From contig JAGPYM010000001.1 in the NCBI GenBank assembly GCA_020736575.1, forward strand, positions 434,001-498,000: 64,000 nt of DNA. The letters are read 5' to 3'. Both the position numbers and the translations under genes were made by a program. The notes below the pieces were generated by a model. It searched no databases. It was not told the origin of the DNA and saw only the letters and a program-made list of their open reading frames with translations. Source of the DNA: Thelonectria olida (Eukaryota; Ascomycota; Sordariomycetes; Hypocreales; Nectriaceae). Below are positions 1 to 10,937 of this stretch, piece after piece. The first letter of the stretch is position 1; the number at the start of each line of letters is the position of its first letter.

Positions 1-2727
1 TCGAGATTGGAGATCTCCAAAGCCTGGCGCTACTGCACCAAACTATCGTCATGGCCCTGGCTGTCGGTGCAGAACTGTCACGTCGTCTGAGTGATGATGC
101 CGATGAACGCCCCCGAAATGTCTCGCTCGTTGTCACCGTCGCTGTCGCCTCAGCCATCGTGTTTGCTAAGACCGCTCCGGCCCCCCGTGTCTTTGAGTCG
201 GTTGGTGGAGAGGAGATTTGCGAGGCGAGATTGGGGATAGAGACAGCTCGTGGAGAGATGACACCCCCCAGGATCTGTCCATGTTCCGTTGCTAGAAAAC
301 ACCGCTTTTGCCCTTGATGGATCATGGGCTTTTTCTCGTTGACGTGCCCTTGTTCACGATTCACCATGATTGACCCTCCTTGATCAGTTCCCTAGTCCAC
401 CTCGAATCCTTGTTCCCCTCCCCTTCTTCTCCCCCACCATACCGTGTGGTAACTGTCTCTGGCCCCGGGGATCCCTACCAGATTCCGCTGGAAGCGAACT
501 TCACGCCCCCTGTCTGTTGGGAGAGTACAGAGTACAGCCAGCCGCAGCCTCCAGCGAGGGCGATTGTCCACTCAGGGCAACGAGAACTGTGCAGTGCAGC
601 GCTGGTTTCTCTCACTGCAGCCAGCCCTCGACGCCATGGTGCAAATGGCGAGCTGCACCTGGCCCATCAGGGCACGAAGTAGCTACAGCTCCCACCCTTC
701 TGTCACATTGCTTTCACTTGGCGGGCTGAAGGCCACCAATTGTCGCAAGAGTGAACTTGAGCTGTGCGAGGGCATGGCCCAAGTATCCATACCTTGAGCC
801 GGCTGATCCATGCTCTCGCCCCGAACTGACAAGAGCCTAAACCCCGGCCGGGGCTCGTCTGGATGGCTGGGGTTTACATGCTGGGCTGGCGATGGACTGA
901 GCCGCTGGCTTACGGCTGCCAAATTACACTGTACAGTTGAGCCCATTTCGTTGCAGCTGAGGGTGAGAAGTGTGTGGTGTAATTTGACCCTCCTGTGGCT
1001 GGCTCTCTGCATGCTCAATGTGCAAGGCGCAAGCAAGGCATGGATGGGATGCAAGTGGTGTTTCTCTCTTGGCTGGCTGGCTCGCAGGCACTTCGTTCTT
1101 CATACATGAGCAGGCAGGGACGCTCAGGCGTGGAGTTATTCGTACAGGAGATAGGTAGGCTGTCGATGCGATGTTGAAGGTCCCCATCCCACCCATGCAC
1201 GAAGAGAGATGGATCATGGAGATGGATGGGTGGTGACTGCTGATCTCATATTTGCTTTCGTACCGGGCTGCACCACATTTTGCTCACTTTTGTCCCGCTT
1301 CCTTCCCTTTTCTTTCTTTTGGATTTTCTCTTCCTGCTCCTTCCCTCTTCCGCCTCTTGGTTCGTGTTTCTCTTGTTGCCTGCGAAACCTCTCCTTCCTT
1401 CCTTCCTTCCATCCCAATTTGTTTCTCACCGCCTGCCACATCAATTTTGCACCGTTTTCAACCTTACTGCCACCACCTGCCACCTGCCACCTGCCAGCAG
1501 GACAGCAGGACACCAACAACGTATTCCCATATTCCTTGTCTGTCTCCGAACTTTACTCTTCGGAGCGCCTTCTTTCTCACCATAGCCGTCCTTGCGTCTG
1601 TCTAATTGCCGCCGCCTTCTCTTACCGAGCCATCCCGCCACTCCCCGCGAACTCAACACTGTTAGGCGCCTCCTCGGCCGGGTTCGCGGGTGCAAGGAAT
1701 TGTCATCTTTGCTGCCGTTCTTTGGCCTATTGCCGCCTTCGGCTTAAGTATATCATCTTACTCGCGGTCCTCAGTCCGCGAATAGACATAGAATCCTTTC
1801 ACGAAAACACGAAACACGACCGGGGCGCCAAAGGAGAGTTCAGTGCCGTCTACGTACTCATACATTCCAACACAAGGCTTTTCCCTTTGACCCCCGCTGC
1901 CCGACGCCGTTGCCCACGTTGTCGTTGGACGATCCGCCCCTTCACAGCGAACCAAAAGCCAAAACAGAGTCCCTAGTCTCGACCGCCTCGTCGACCCTCA
2001 ACCAGAGACAAGTGCAATCCAGTGCTGTGGTTTTCGACTCCACTCGCCCAGCTCGTCCTTGTCTTGGGCAAAGCCTGAGAAAAGTACGACCCCAGACCCC
2101 GGCCGCTGGGCCAGCTCCGCGACAGGCGGCCGCCTTGTTGAGTTTGCACTACGCTCTCCTACACTGCTCTCCTCGTTGGTCTTAGTCCCAAGAGAAGAGA
2201 CAAGCTCGCACACAGACTCCCTCAGTCTTCCCACACTAGTCCCAGGGTCACTGCACCGCAGCCCACACCGCAGGCAGCTCAATCGCGCACTCCCCTGGTT
2301 CACTTCCCTTCACCCCATCTCTTGTCCAAGAGCCCAAACGGTGTCCCTGCCAGGCCAGCATCCGCCTAGCGCCACCACGAGGGTCCCTTTTTGCACTCGC
2401 GCCTCAGATCTGCCCACCCCCCCCTGGCTCGCCCGGTATTATTTGTTTCTTTGCTTCTTCGCCTCTTATTTCGTCTCCTCGGCCCCTCCCTGCCCCCCCG
2501 ATCCTCACCTGAGAGTCCGTCGTCACATCTACGACGCAGTCCTGGTCCCGTGTCTTGACCCCATTCCTGGCTCCTCCACCTCGGAACCTCTTCGTACATA
2601 GTACACTATCGCACACCCCTTCAATCGTCTCGACAGCCAGACCCCCTCCCAGCCGGATCTACCCAGGTCAGATGAATCTACGGCCCTAAATTACGCCAAA
2701 TCATCATTGGTAATTGCTAGACCCGCT
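1..2727. other. gene-poor region upstream of nsdD
   Basis: No gene is recognised here. Open frames are short, overlap in several phases and are rich in Pro, Ser, Leu and Arg, as expected from pyrimidine-rich promoter or leader DNA. From about 1260 to 2640 the + strand is strongly C/T-rich, typical of fungal promoters and long 5' leaders, so much of it may be nsdD leader and promoter. On the minus strand an ATG at 155-157 opens a frame of 52 codons, rich in Ser, Thr and Arg, running off the left edge. It could be the 5' end of a divergent gene, but nothing else supports it. Confidence 0.5.
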
Positions 2728-4354
2728 ATGGATGCGGACTCAAGGTCGGTTCAATCCCTAAAACGAGTGTGCTGCCGCCACAGTCCTCATATTTCTGTCT
2801 GCCCCTCGCTTCTTCATATTAACATCACCTCGCCTCTGCAGCCGTCAGTCAACTACTCCCAACTCTGAATACCCTCCACGCCAACACCTTCGTCACTCAC
2901 GCCCATCATATCAACATCATCGCCATCACTCTTCCGTCTCTCGGGATCCTCTCGATAGGTCGTACCGGGAACCTCCCGCCATGGCCACGGCAACTCTCAT
3001 CACTCCGACCTCCCACTACCAACCTCAGCCTTCCTCATATTCGGTGCCCTATTCTCATTCGTCTGCGGCCAGCATCTCCAACATGATTTCTTCGGCGGAA
3101 CCCCGAAGGTCTATCGACGACAACGAGTCTCCCAATCGCCAGTCGCTCCCCTCCATCTCTGAGGTAATTCAAGGAGCTAAACCAGGGCACTACCCTCCTG
3201 CTCATTCCAGCATTCAACCTTCCACCGGCTTACCGTCGCCATTCTCATCTGGCCCACGATCTTTCTCCGAGGCTGAGAAGCACAATTCTCCGCAGCCTTT
3301 GCACCCTGCCTCATTCCCTTCTCGCCAGGATGCCTTGCCTGCGTTCTCCGACTCTCCTCGACCGCCTTTTACCAGTCGACCCCCTTTGCCCCCAGTCTCT
3401 GACCGTCGTGCGAGTCCCACGTCGAAACCCGACATCCCCTCTCAGCACCATCACTCTGAGCAACCGAAAGCCCCTGAGCCTCACCACCCCATGAACGGCG
3501 TCTATTCGCACGCGCCGCCTCCTCATCCGCCGGTGCCGTACCAGTCTGGTCAACTCCCCGCCGGTCAGATGCCTTTGCCTTCTGCGTATCCCATTTCTCC
3601 TCGCCATGCCGTCCCGCCTCATACTCCATCAGGATACGATCACAGGGCTCCCCCACACGCGGATGACGATTACTCGGTTCGCGGAAGATATGACCACACT
3701 ACAGTCAACAGACACTTCGAGAGCTGGAACTACCAGGACTCATTGGGCAGAGTGAGTGATTGTCTTGTGTCTAATAACTAATGCGAGATCTAACCACGAC
3801 TAGATTGGCACTTCTTCTCGAACAATTTTCAATTTCGCCGAGGCTTACAGCCGGATTGCCCAGGAGCAACACGGCGCCTACACAATTCCTGAGAGACTGC
3901 CTACTGAGCGCGAAGTCAGCGATATGCTTGGAAATGTTGAACACATTAAGCGGTCACTCGAACAAGTCCGAGATCTAGTCCAAACATCGATTCAAAACGA
4001 GAGGGCCCGAGAGGGAGCCAAGGCGAAGGGCTATGATGACGATCATGACGTGCCCATGTACGGAGACGGGCTTAAGCCTCAGTATGGAATCACTGAGGTC
4101 AAGAAGCGACGAGGTGTAAGTCAGGCTCCGCGGCTCGGAAATGAAAGTCAATTCTAACCTCACTTCAGCGCGCGGCACCGCCGGGACGATGCCACAGTTG
4201 TAACAGAATTGACACGCCTGAGTGGAGACGCGGACCGGACGGCGCTCGAACTTTGTGCAATGCTTGTGGGCTTCACTACGCCAAGCTGGAGAGGAAGCGA
4301 CAACTAGAAGCACGAACAATCCGCTCCAAACCCGAGGATAGCCTTCGACCATGA
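2728..4354 (+). CDS. nsdD: NsdD-type GATA zinc-finger transcription factor
   Basis: DNA-binding regulator of the NsdD family, which controls sexual development and the balance with asexual sporulation in filamentous ascomycetes. Exons by splice signal and phase are 2728-2744, 2842-3751, 3804-4115 and 4169-4354, giving 474 aa. An internal ATG at 2981 would give 422 aa. In short-form numbering, residues 1-257 are Pro/Ser/His-rich and low in complexity. Exon 3 encodes a conserved helical segment ([14 protein letters not shown], then a Glu/Arg-rich coiled region near the residues [15 protein letters not shown]). Exon 4 encodes one C-terminal CX2CX18CX2C finger (Cys 369, 372, 391, 394) with the core [19 protein letters not shown] and a basic tail ending 28 residues later. 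A lone C-terminal GATA finger with this upstream helix is the NsdD layout. The family call is secure. The choice of start is less so, because the first donor (AAG|GTCGGT) is weak, although the branch-like TTAAC and CTGCAG acceptor are good. Confidence 0.9.
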
Positions 4355-7300
4355 GGCTCACCGTCCCGGATTTGCACATCAAGAGTCATCCAACCTTTGA
4401 GTCAATCGATCGAAGCACACTCGAGGCCACGCGACTTTCGACGTTAATAATACCCGACTTTATGAACAGGCATTCAGTCGTTCTCATGTATATATGTTTC
4501 AAACAAGGATTAGGTGGTGGGGGTCTACAGCATTCCCGGCGTTTTCTTGTATCTACGGTTTTTCTTGGGTTTCTTTTTTAGGGTTTATTCAAGCTTGGGT
4601 GCGGAGATTATGACGACGGGATTTTCTAGACAAAAAGAGATCCTCGCGCCACGCAATCGTGGAGAGTCGGGGACATGGAGCAATGGAAATCGTTATGGCA
4701 AATGACTTGAAGTTCGGAGTTTCGGTTCACGTGTGGTGTTGTCTGGCGGACATGGACTTTGCGCTGCCCCCAAGGCGGGATTGGGGAGGCAGATGCGAGT
4801 CGGAGGCTGGGCTTGGAGTTGTCTCAACTTGGGCTGGCTAAAATTGCGGGTGGCAAGGGCAGATTGAATGCGGGCCACAGGGAGCACATGTTGACTACGA
4901 ACGGGCGTCTACGCGGGGATTGTGCCAAGGGCTGCCGTGAGAAGACGGAGTCATGATGGTGTTTGTGTCATACTGGAGTGCCGAGACTGGTTTATTGTTT
5001 ACGTTTCAGATGTGTGGGCAAGACAGACCTCGGGGAGATTCGAGAGGAAGGAAGGTTTTCTTCATTTCCCTTAGCTGGACGGTGACGCCCAGGTTTAGCA
5101 ATGTTGAAGCAACTGACATTGATCTCATGACGGGACTATTTGCCGTGTGTGCTGCCAGTATAAGTGAGTGGAGGTACTGTGGAGGCAAAGTTAAGAAGGT
5201 TACCAAGGACGACAGCGGGTTGGGCCGCGAATGAAGGACAGAGATGGGCTGTCCTAGTTAGTTGAGGTGCTGTACGGATGATGTCTACATGTCTATTCGT
5301 TGGGGTTGTATTAGACTAGTCAGCCACGGCTCATTGAGTCGCGCATTCTTGCCCGGTTCCGCGCTGTCAAAGTGAGAAGTGACTCGTTACGATCGCAGAG
5401 ACGCTGAGGAAGATACGAGGCAACTGGATCCAACACGCAAAGGCAAAGAAGGGATGGATGAGTCGAATGATCTGACGGGCGAATTTCACTACAGCGTTGC
5501 ACACTCGCACAGGCGGGAACGCAACAAAGGGCTACAAGTCACCACCGTCACAGTCACAGTCAGGGGAGCACAAGAGGACCGCCCTATGCCCAAAAAAAAA
5601 ACCCCCCAACGACATGCAAGGAGGGAAGCACGAGCCCGGGGTTTCTCTATCTGCGGCAAGGCAGATCTGACGAACGGGTAGCCTGCTTGAGCTCATCGGA
5701 CACGGGAACGTGCGTGTTTTTGTTGTTCGTTGTCCTTGCTTTTGTGGCACCGCTCATGCTGTGTTGCCGTGTGCGTGTGTGTGCATGTCTGGGAGGGGAT
5801 ATTGGACGAGCAAGAGGTGAGGTGTGTGTGTGAGGCGGGGGGGTGCCCAAGAAGAAAACGTGGGGTGGTACGGGGGATGCACAAGTTAAGATGCGTGTGG
5901 TTGCTATAGTTCTAGTTGTACGTTTCCCAGCCTTGGTGTTGCTGATGCATGATGGGTAGTTGTCTTGTTTCGTAGAAGACGGCTCGAGTTGGGCTTATAA
6001 GACGGGGGGGTCACATGCTCGCATGGGGAGAGGTGAACTCGGTGATGATGCAGGACGAGGTATCGTGGGTAGACGGGTAGGCAAGGTACGTTGCTCTAGG
6101 TTGCCGGTACACAGCATATGGGCACCTGAACAAAGCCATCCGAACGTCTTGATGCCCAAACCATCCACAATGCAGATGCAGAAGCTGATGCAGGCCGAGA
6201 TGCAGATGCGGAGATGGAGGCGTTTGAGTCTGGTCGATGCTTGGGCCCGGTTTCTGTGTCCGTGCTGTTGTGCAACATTGTCTACTGAGCGTCATGGCCA
6301 TGGCCATTTCGTTCCTGTTCTTGGTGTTGGCGTCCATGACCTCGCACATTGGGCATGTTCGTACTGTTATTGTTCAAGCATACCTACGGATACACTCAGA
6401 GAGCCACCTATGCACTAGCAGCAGCAGCAAACATATGCTCTCCAATACACCCACCCTCTCGTCGAACAAGCCACTTACAACCTCAAGGCCGAGGACGGCA
6501 CCTCGTATGCGTCGTGTCTCCCTCTGGCCAACTCCTTCTTCCCCGTCCCACCCCTTCTCGCCGCAGTGTGCCACTCCATCAGAGACCGGCTCTGCAAGCA
6601 CGCGAATCTGCACCTCAGTCCAGATCTCTTTTCGTTCTCCCCCTTCCCCTCATCCTTGGTGCGTCCCCTGGGGTTCCGAAAAAGACAAAGCGGGGGTGTA
6701 ACGGTGGCACAAGGCAACGGAACATGAAGAAGAAGAAAAGAGGAGAGGGAGGGTGCTTGCCGGTGCCGCGTGTTTGCAAGTGCTTGGTCCAAGCCTGTCG
6801 TACCCTTGCCTGGGCTGGAGCGGATGAGCTTGCCGAGACGCAGGTCATCTTTGCACAGACATGCAAGGCGGTGGAGGGATCGAGGAGGAGGAATCGAGGC
6901 AGCCAGGCCAGGCTGTGTGGTTCGCAAAGGCTCCGGACCTCGTCGTGATGATGTATTGAGACAATCGGGACTCGGATCGAGGCCAGGGCGGCTGCTTGGC
7001 TCAGTCAACTCGAAACGCCCCATGGCATTCAAGAGGCGTCCACGGGTTAGCAGTGCCCAATTCTCTCAGACTCTGCCTCGAACTCATCACATATCCCAAT
7101 ATCACTTTGTGGCCCGTGTTTCCACTTCCATCGTCACCTCCACGTTGCCGCTGTCTTTGGCCCCCGGACACGTCTCCATAACGACTCTCCCTTCGATGAT
7201 CCATCACACCGTTGATCCAGCCTCTCCTTCGACCTCACTCGCTCTCTCTGTCTGTCTGCTGGAAGTCGTCCATCCGGGCCCCAACGAGGCAAACAGACTT

Positions 7301-8475
7301 GAGGGTTGGTTGTGCGGCCGCCCCATGCCTACCACTGGCAGTCGGACCTCCCGCTTGTCTCAAGCCACCAACATAACCAACATTTTTTTTTCTTTTTCTT
7401 TTTTTCTTTTCCACTTTTCGTTCCCACCGAGCACTCATTCTTAAGCCCTTTCTTTTGCTGGTGATCCAGAGCCACGTGGAGCACTCGAGGCAAAGGGGAG
7501 ACAATGTGGGTTTGCCTGCTGGCTCGGCGTTGGAGCCAACTAATTGGCTGGGTATTGTCCATATGCAGGGAGAGAGAGAGGAGAGAGAGAAGTCGGGCTT
7601 TCGAGGGAATGTGACAGCGCCCATACCGCGTGGCGAGGAAGACCGGGATGGGATGGGACTCGCCTTAACACCGTTGCAGTAAAAGCAAAGTTTGCCTCGT
7701 CCACCTACTTTGCGCCCCTTGGCCAGATACGGACGACGACTGGAGAGCCTCATGGTGCCGAGGAGCTGTGCCTTTAGGGTTCCAGGAGGTATGACGACGC
7801 CGACGTAAGTTGACGCCAGTAAGCGCGTTTGATGTGATGACGAGAGTAAGAGGCGTCTAGCTACTCTCTGCGCAAGCAGCCCATGTCTTCCCTGGGGAAC
7901 ATGGCTCTTTGCTTTAGGTTGCAGACGCCGACGGATAACCAGTCGAAACAAGCATAGGTGGTGGAATCTGAGTATCTACGAATAGCTGTGCACATCGTTC
8001 CGTAGATCTGAGACGAGGGACTAAGATGGGCTTTTGCCATGTAGGAGGAGGCTTCGCTCACGTGTGCGTGGTCTATTCATAGCCGAGCAGCTAGAAGATA
8101 CCTTACCTAGGTATGTATGTAGTACGAATAGGTAGACCGTTGGGGCGCAGGGCAAGGAAGAGGAAACGCCCAAACAACAACAGCAACAAGACATGAAAGA
8201 GCATCACCAAGAGAACGCAGTGCTGTCATCTACGAATACGAATACTATCCGTCTGCTCCATAACTTTGCACACATCAACCAGCCTTGACGCCTCCTAGGC
8301 ACATCCGGAAGGGCGCCCGCTTGTCTTTCCCACCCTTGCGTCTCTGGGAAAAAGCCGCAACTGCCTTTTTAATCGTATGAGAAAGAAGGCGACGAAGGGG
8401 GTTCGGCCCGGTCTCGAATCCTCTTTTTCTCTCTCTCGATGCCCCGGCAATGGATTGACAGGGCGGGAGCGTCAA

Positions 8476-8503
8476 GGGAAGGGAAGGGAAGGGGAGGGAA
8501 GGG
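8476..8503 (+). repeat. G-run array, candidate G-quadruplex
   Basis: Six runs of three or four G separated by one or two A occur in 28 bases on the + strand (GGGAAGGGAAGGGAAGGGGA and onward). This fits the G3+N1-7 pattern for an intramolecular quadruplex. The tract is in a gene-free region, so any role is unknown. Confidence 0.7.
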
Positions 8504-8991
8504 AGGTGGAGGCTGAGATGGAGAGCCACGCGATAACCACCTCCCTGCTCGTACCTAGCACGTATTGTCCGGAGGGGTTGTTCCAAACAGTTCCTAAACG
8601 CTGCTATTTTAAACTTTTCGATGCGTATTCTCAGAGGGTCTAGGCCGTTTCGACAAATGCACTTCATCAACGGAGGCTCCAAAAGAAAACAACAAAACAA
8701 CAGCAATCACCACAAAAGGCGATGGCCGTGTTTGCCTTTCCCAAGGGAGAAGTACCATGAGCCAACTCGAGTTAGGCTGGTTCTGGTCGTGCATATTTGT
8801 GGCGTCTGGCAGCAATCCATGACTTTGCTTTTTGAGGCCATCTCCATCCAAGACACTGACTTCACGCCTCGTTCATTTTCCCACAGCCACGAGGGTCCAC
8901 GTTTTGCGCCTCTCGCAATCACATCGATGGGGGGGGGAGGCGGCTAGCCTTGTACGGGTGTAGATCTGGACACACCCGGCCAAGACTGTCT

Positions 8992-8994
8992 GAC

Positions 8995-9025
<31 letters not shown>

Positions 9026-9026
9026 G
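8992..9026. repeat. GA/GACA microsatellite
   Basis: A GAGAGA run passes into five tandem GACA units. It is a simple-sequence repeat in non-coding DNA. Confidence 0.8.
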
Positions 9027-10314
9027 GACGAGGAGAGTCCCTTGTTGAGAAGGGGAGTCTGACTGGGAGAGAAACCTAACTTAATCTCATCGAGGCGACA
9101 GGCATATCTCCATCTCGAGACATGCATATGTACAAAGTACCTCGTTAGTCTAGCCAAGGGTTAACTCACCTTTGGCGGGCCGCACAAGTCGTAGTCGGGT
9201 CGCAAGGGATGGAAGATGGCATTCACTCACACCCCCCTCAACTTTCCCCATCTCGCATCGATTGCCCATCATCTCGTTCTTTCCTCTGCTGATCCCTTCC
9301 TCGTCCGTACCACGTCGTAGACCGCACGTGCTTTCACCATGGCCTCCCCCCTGAGCACATTCCTGCCCTGTACCTTTCGTTCTCCTGATCCCCGGGCTGC
9401 AACCAACCAGATCGACCATCCAGGGTCTCTTTCGTGCCGACATGTATCTACTTACTCGCTTATCGACACCATCCAACCCTCTCCTCTGCCCATCTCGTGG
9501 GGAGTAGTCCTATCTCGTAGTTCCCGATGCCATACGAAGTACGGAGCACACCGCAATGGCCGAGAGACAACGACTCGCTCCCCATGTATGCGCTTCGTAG
9601 ACCACCTTCTACGTCCGTCTAGGCCCGGACATGGCCAGACAGAGACCTCAGACATGCATCCTCACGCCCACCGCGCTATCGATCCGACTAGGCCAAAACC
9701 ACCAAAGCCCTCTCACAACCAGAAAGAAACAGGACGAGGAAAAAAAGCAAAACCCGCCGCGAACCCGCAGCAACGCACACTGCGGCGCGGCGTTGGGCCT
9801 CACACACACACTCTCTCTCCTTCACCAAAAGGCGTGACTCCAATGAAACCGAAACCGAAAGTGCACCCTCCCTCCATCCGTCCTTCACCGGTCCAAGCCA
9901 TGGCGTCGATCTAAGCCTCCACGTCCCTTTTTCACTGTCAAAAAAAAAACACGGCTTGCTCTGTCTGGATCCTTGGGCCGCCGGCCACATGTTCGTAGTG
10001 GGGGGAGCTGGGAAAGACACGAATTCGATTCCGTGGAATGGGACAAAGCCACGCCCCTTTGGCCACGCCCCTCCTGCAACTCCCATCCATCCCCCACGCC
10101 CACCTCTTCGGGGTGTTGCTGGTGGTCGAGACAAGACTCTCTCTCTCGTTGGACGTTGGACGAGGCAAGCTTGTTGGCATGCCATTGCCTGGGGAGCCAA
10201 GAGCAAAGTGCAAGTGCATGGCGAACGGGGCTGGCTGAGAGGCTGTTGCAGGCTGGTTGAGGAAAAGCGGGATGCTGCATGTGATGTATCGAAACGTAAC
10301 GGCAATTCACGATA

Positions 10315-10470
10315 CATTGATAGATCGGAGAGATGGAGATAAAGATAGAGACAGATATCGAGATAGAGATGGAGGTGGCTTTGATACGCTATCGCGATAT
10401 TCCAGGATTGCTGTTGGGGTTGATAACCTCACAGACAGAGAAAGAGATAGGCAGATAGGCAGATAGATCA
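10315..10470. repeat. GATA-rich low-complexity tract
   Basis: More than ten GATA tetramers lie within about 155 bases on the + strand, mostly inside GAGATAGAGA- and CAGATAGG-like repeats. This may be a decayed microsatellite. It is also a dense set of core sites for GATA factors, 6 kb from an NsdD gene. Confidence 0.6.
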
Positions 10471-10937
10471 TAGAATGGCGAAACAAGGGTCCTCCATAGA
10501 TACCAATGTGATGTTCGGCACTCACGGGGAAGATAGGTGTCTGCCCCCGTGCAGTAGACAACATGCACATTCGCTTCCATCAACATCCCTCACTTCTCTC
10601 AGGAGTCCAAACGATTCTTCTCCGAGTTCCCACCTCTTCGAACATGCCATCTTAGGTCTATTGCAGATATGACCCCCGCAAGGAACTCGCAATGTATCGC
10701 ATATCACCATGTCAACAAGGTCTGTACGATACAGAAACAATCCCATCATGCGGGTTCGGCTATCAATCCTGCCTGGCGGTAGAAGCAAGTTTTTTCCGTC
10801 AATCTCCTCAAACCATCTCATCGCCCAAAACGCCATTGAACAACCCCAAAGCCCAAAATTCCATTCATCCATCTCCCGTGTCGCACCGACAAGATGCCCA
10901 AATATGACACATACCGACTTCTCATCACACTTCGCTC

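Larger units (their letters stand above)
4355..10937. other. 6.6 kb gene-free convergent intergenic region
   Basis: No supportable gene. The region lies between the 3' ends of nsdD (+) and gamma-tubulin (-). Open frames, the longest near 6770-7444 (+) and 7235-7951 (-), overlap each other, lack any recognisable domain and have low-complexity composition. The stretch holds C/T-rich tracts, a G-run array at 8476-8503, a GACA microsatellite at 8992-9026 and a GATA-rich tract at 10315-10470. It could host a long non-coding RNA or an orphan multi-exon gene that cannot be recognised by eye. Confidence 0.5.

Noticed and set aside
1209..1976. 255-codon + frame upstream of nsdD
   Set aside because: Ser/Pro/Leu/Phe-rich translation of a pyrimidine tract, with comparable frames in other phases.
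2740..2752. GGTTCAATCCC resembling a tRNA B box
   Set aside because: No T-stem pairing around it and no matching A box or acceptor stem upstream.
6770..7951. Overlapping 224- and 238-codon frames on opposite strands
   Set aside because: They overlap each other, are compositionally biased and contain no recognisable motif.
8410..8432. TCTCGAATCC followed by a T run, a possible Pol III gene
   Set aside because: B box is imperfect and no A box is at a suitable distance; more likely chance in low-complexity DNA.
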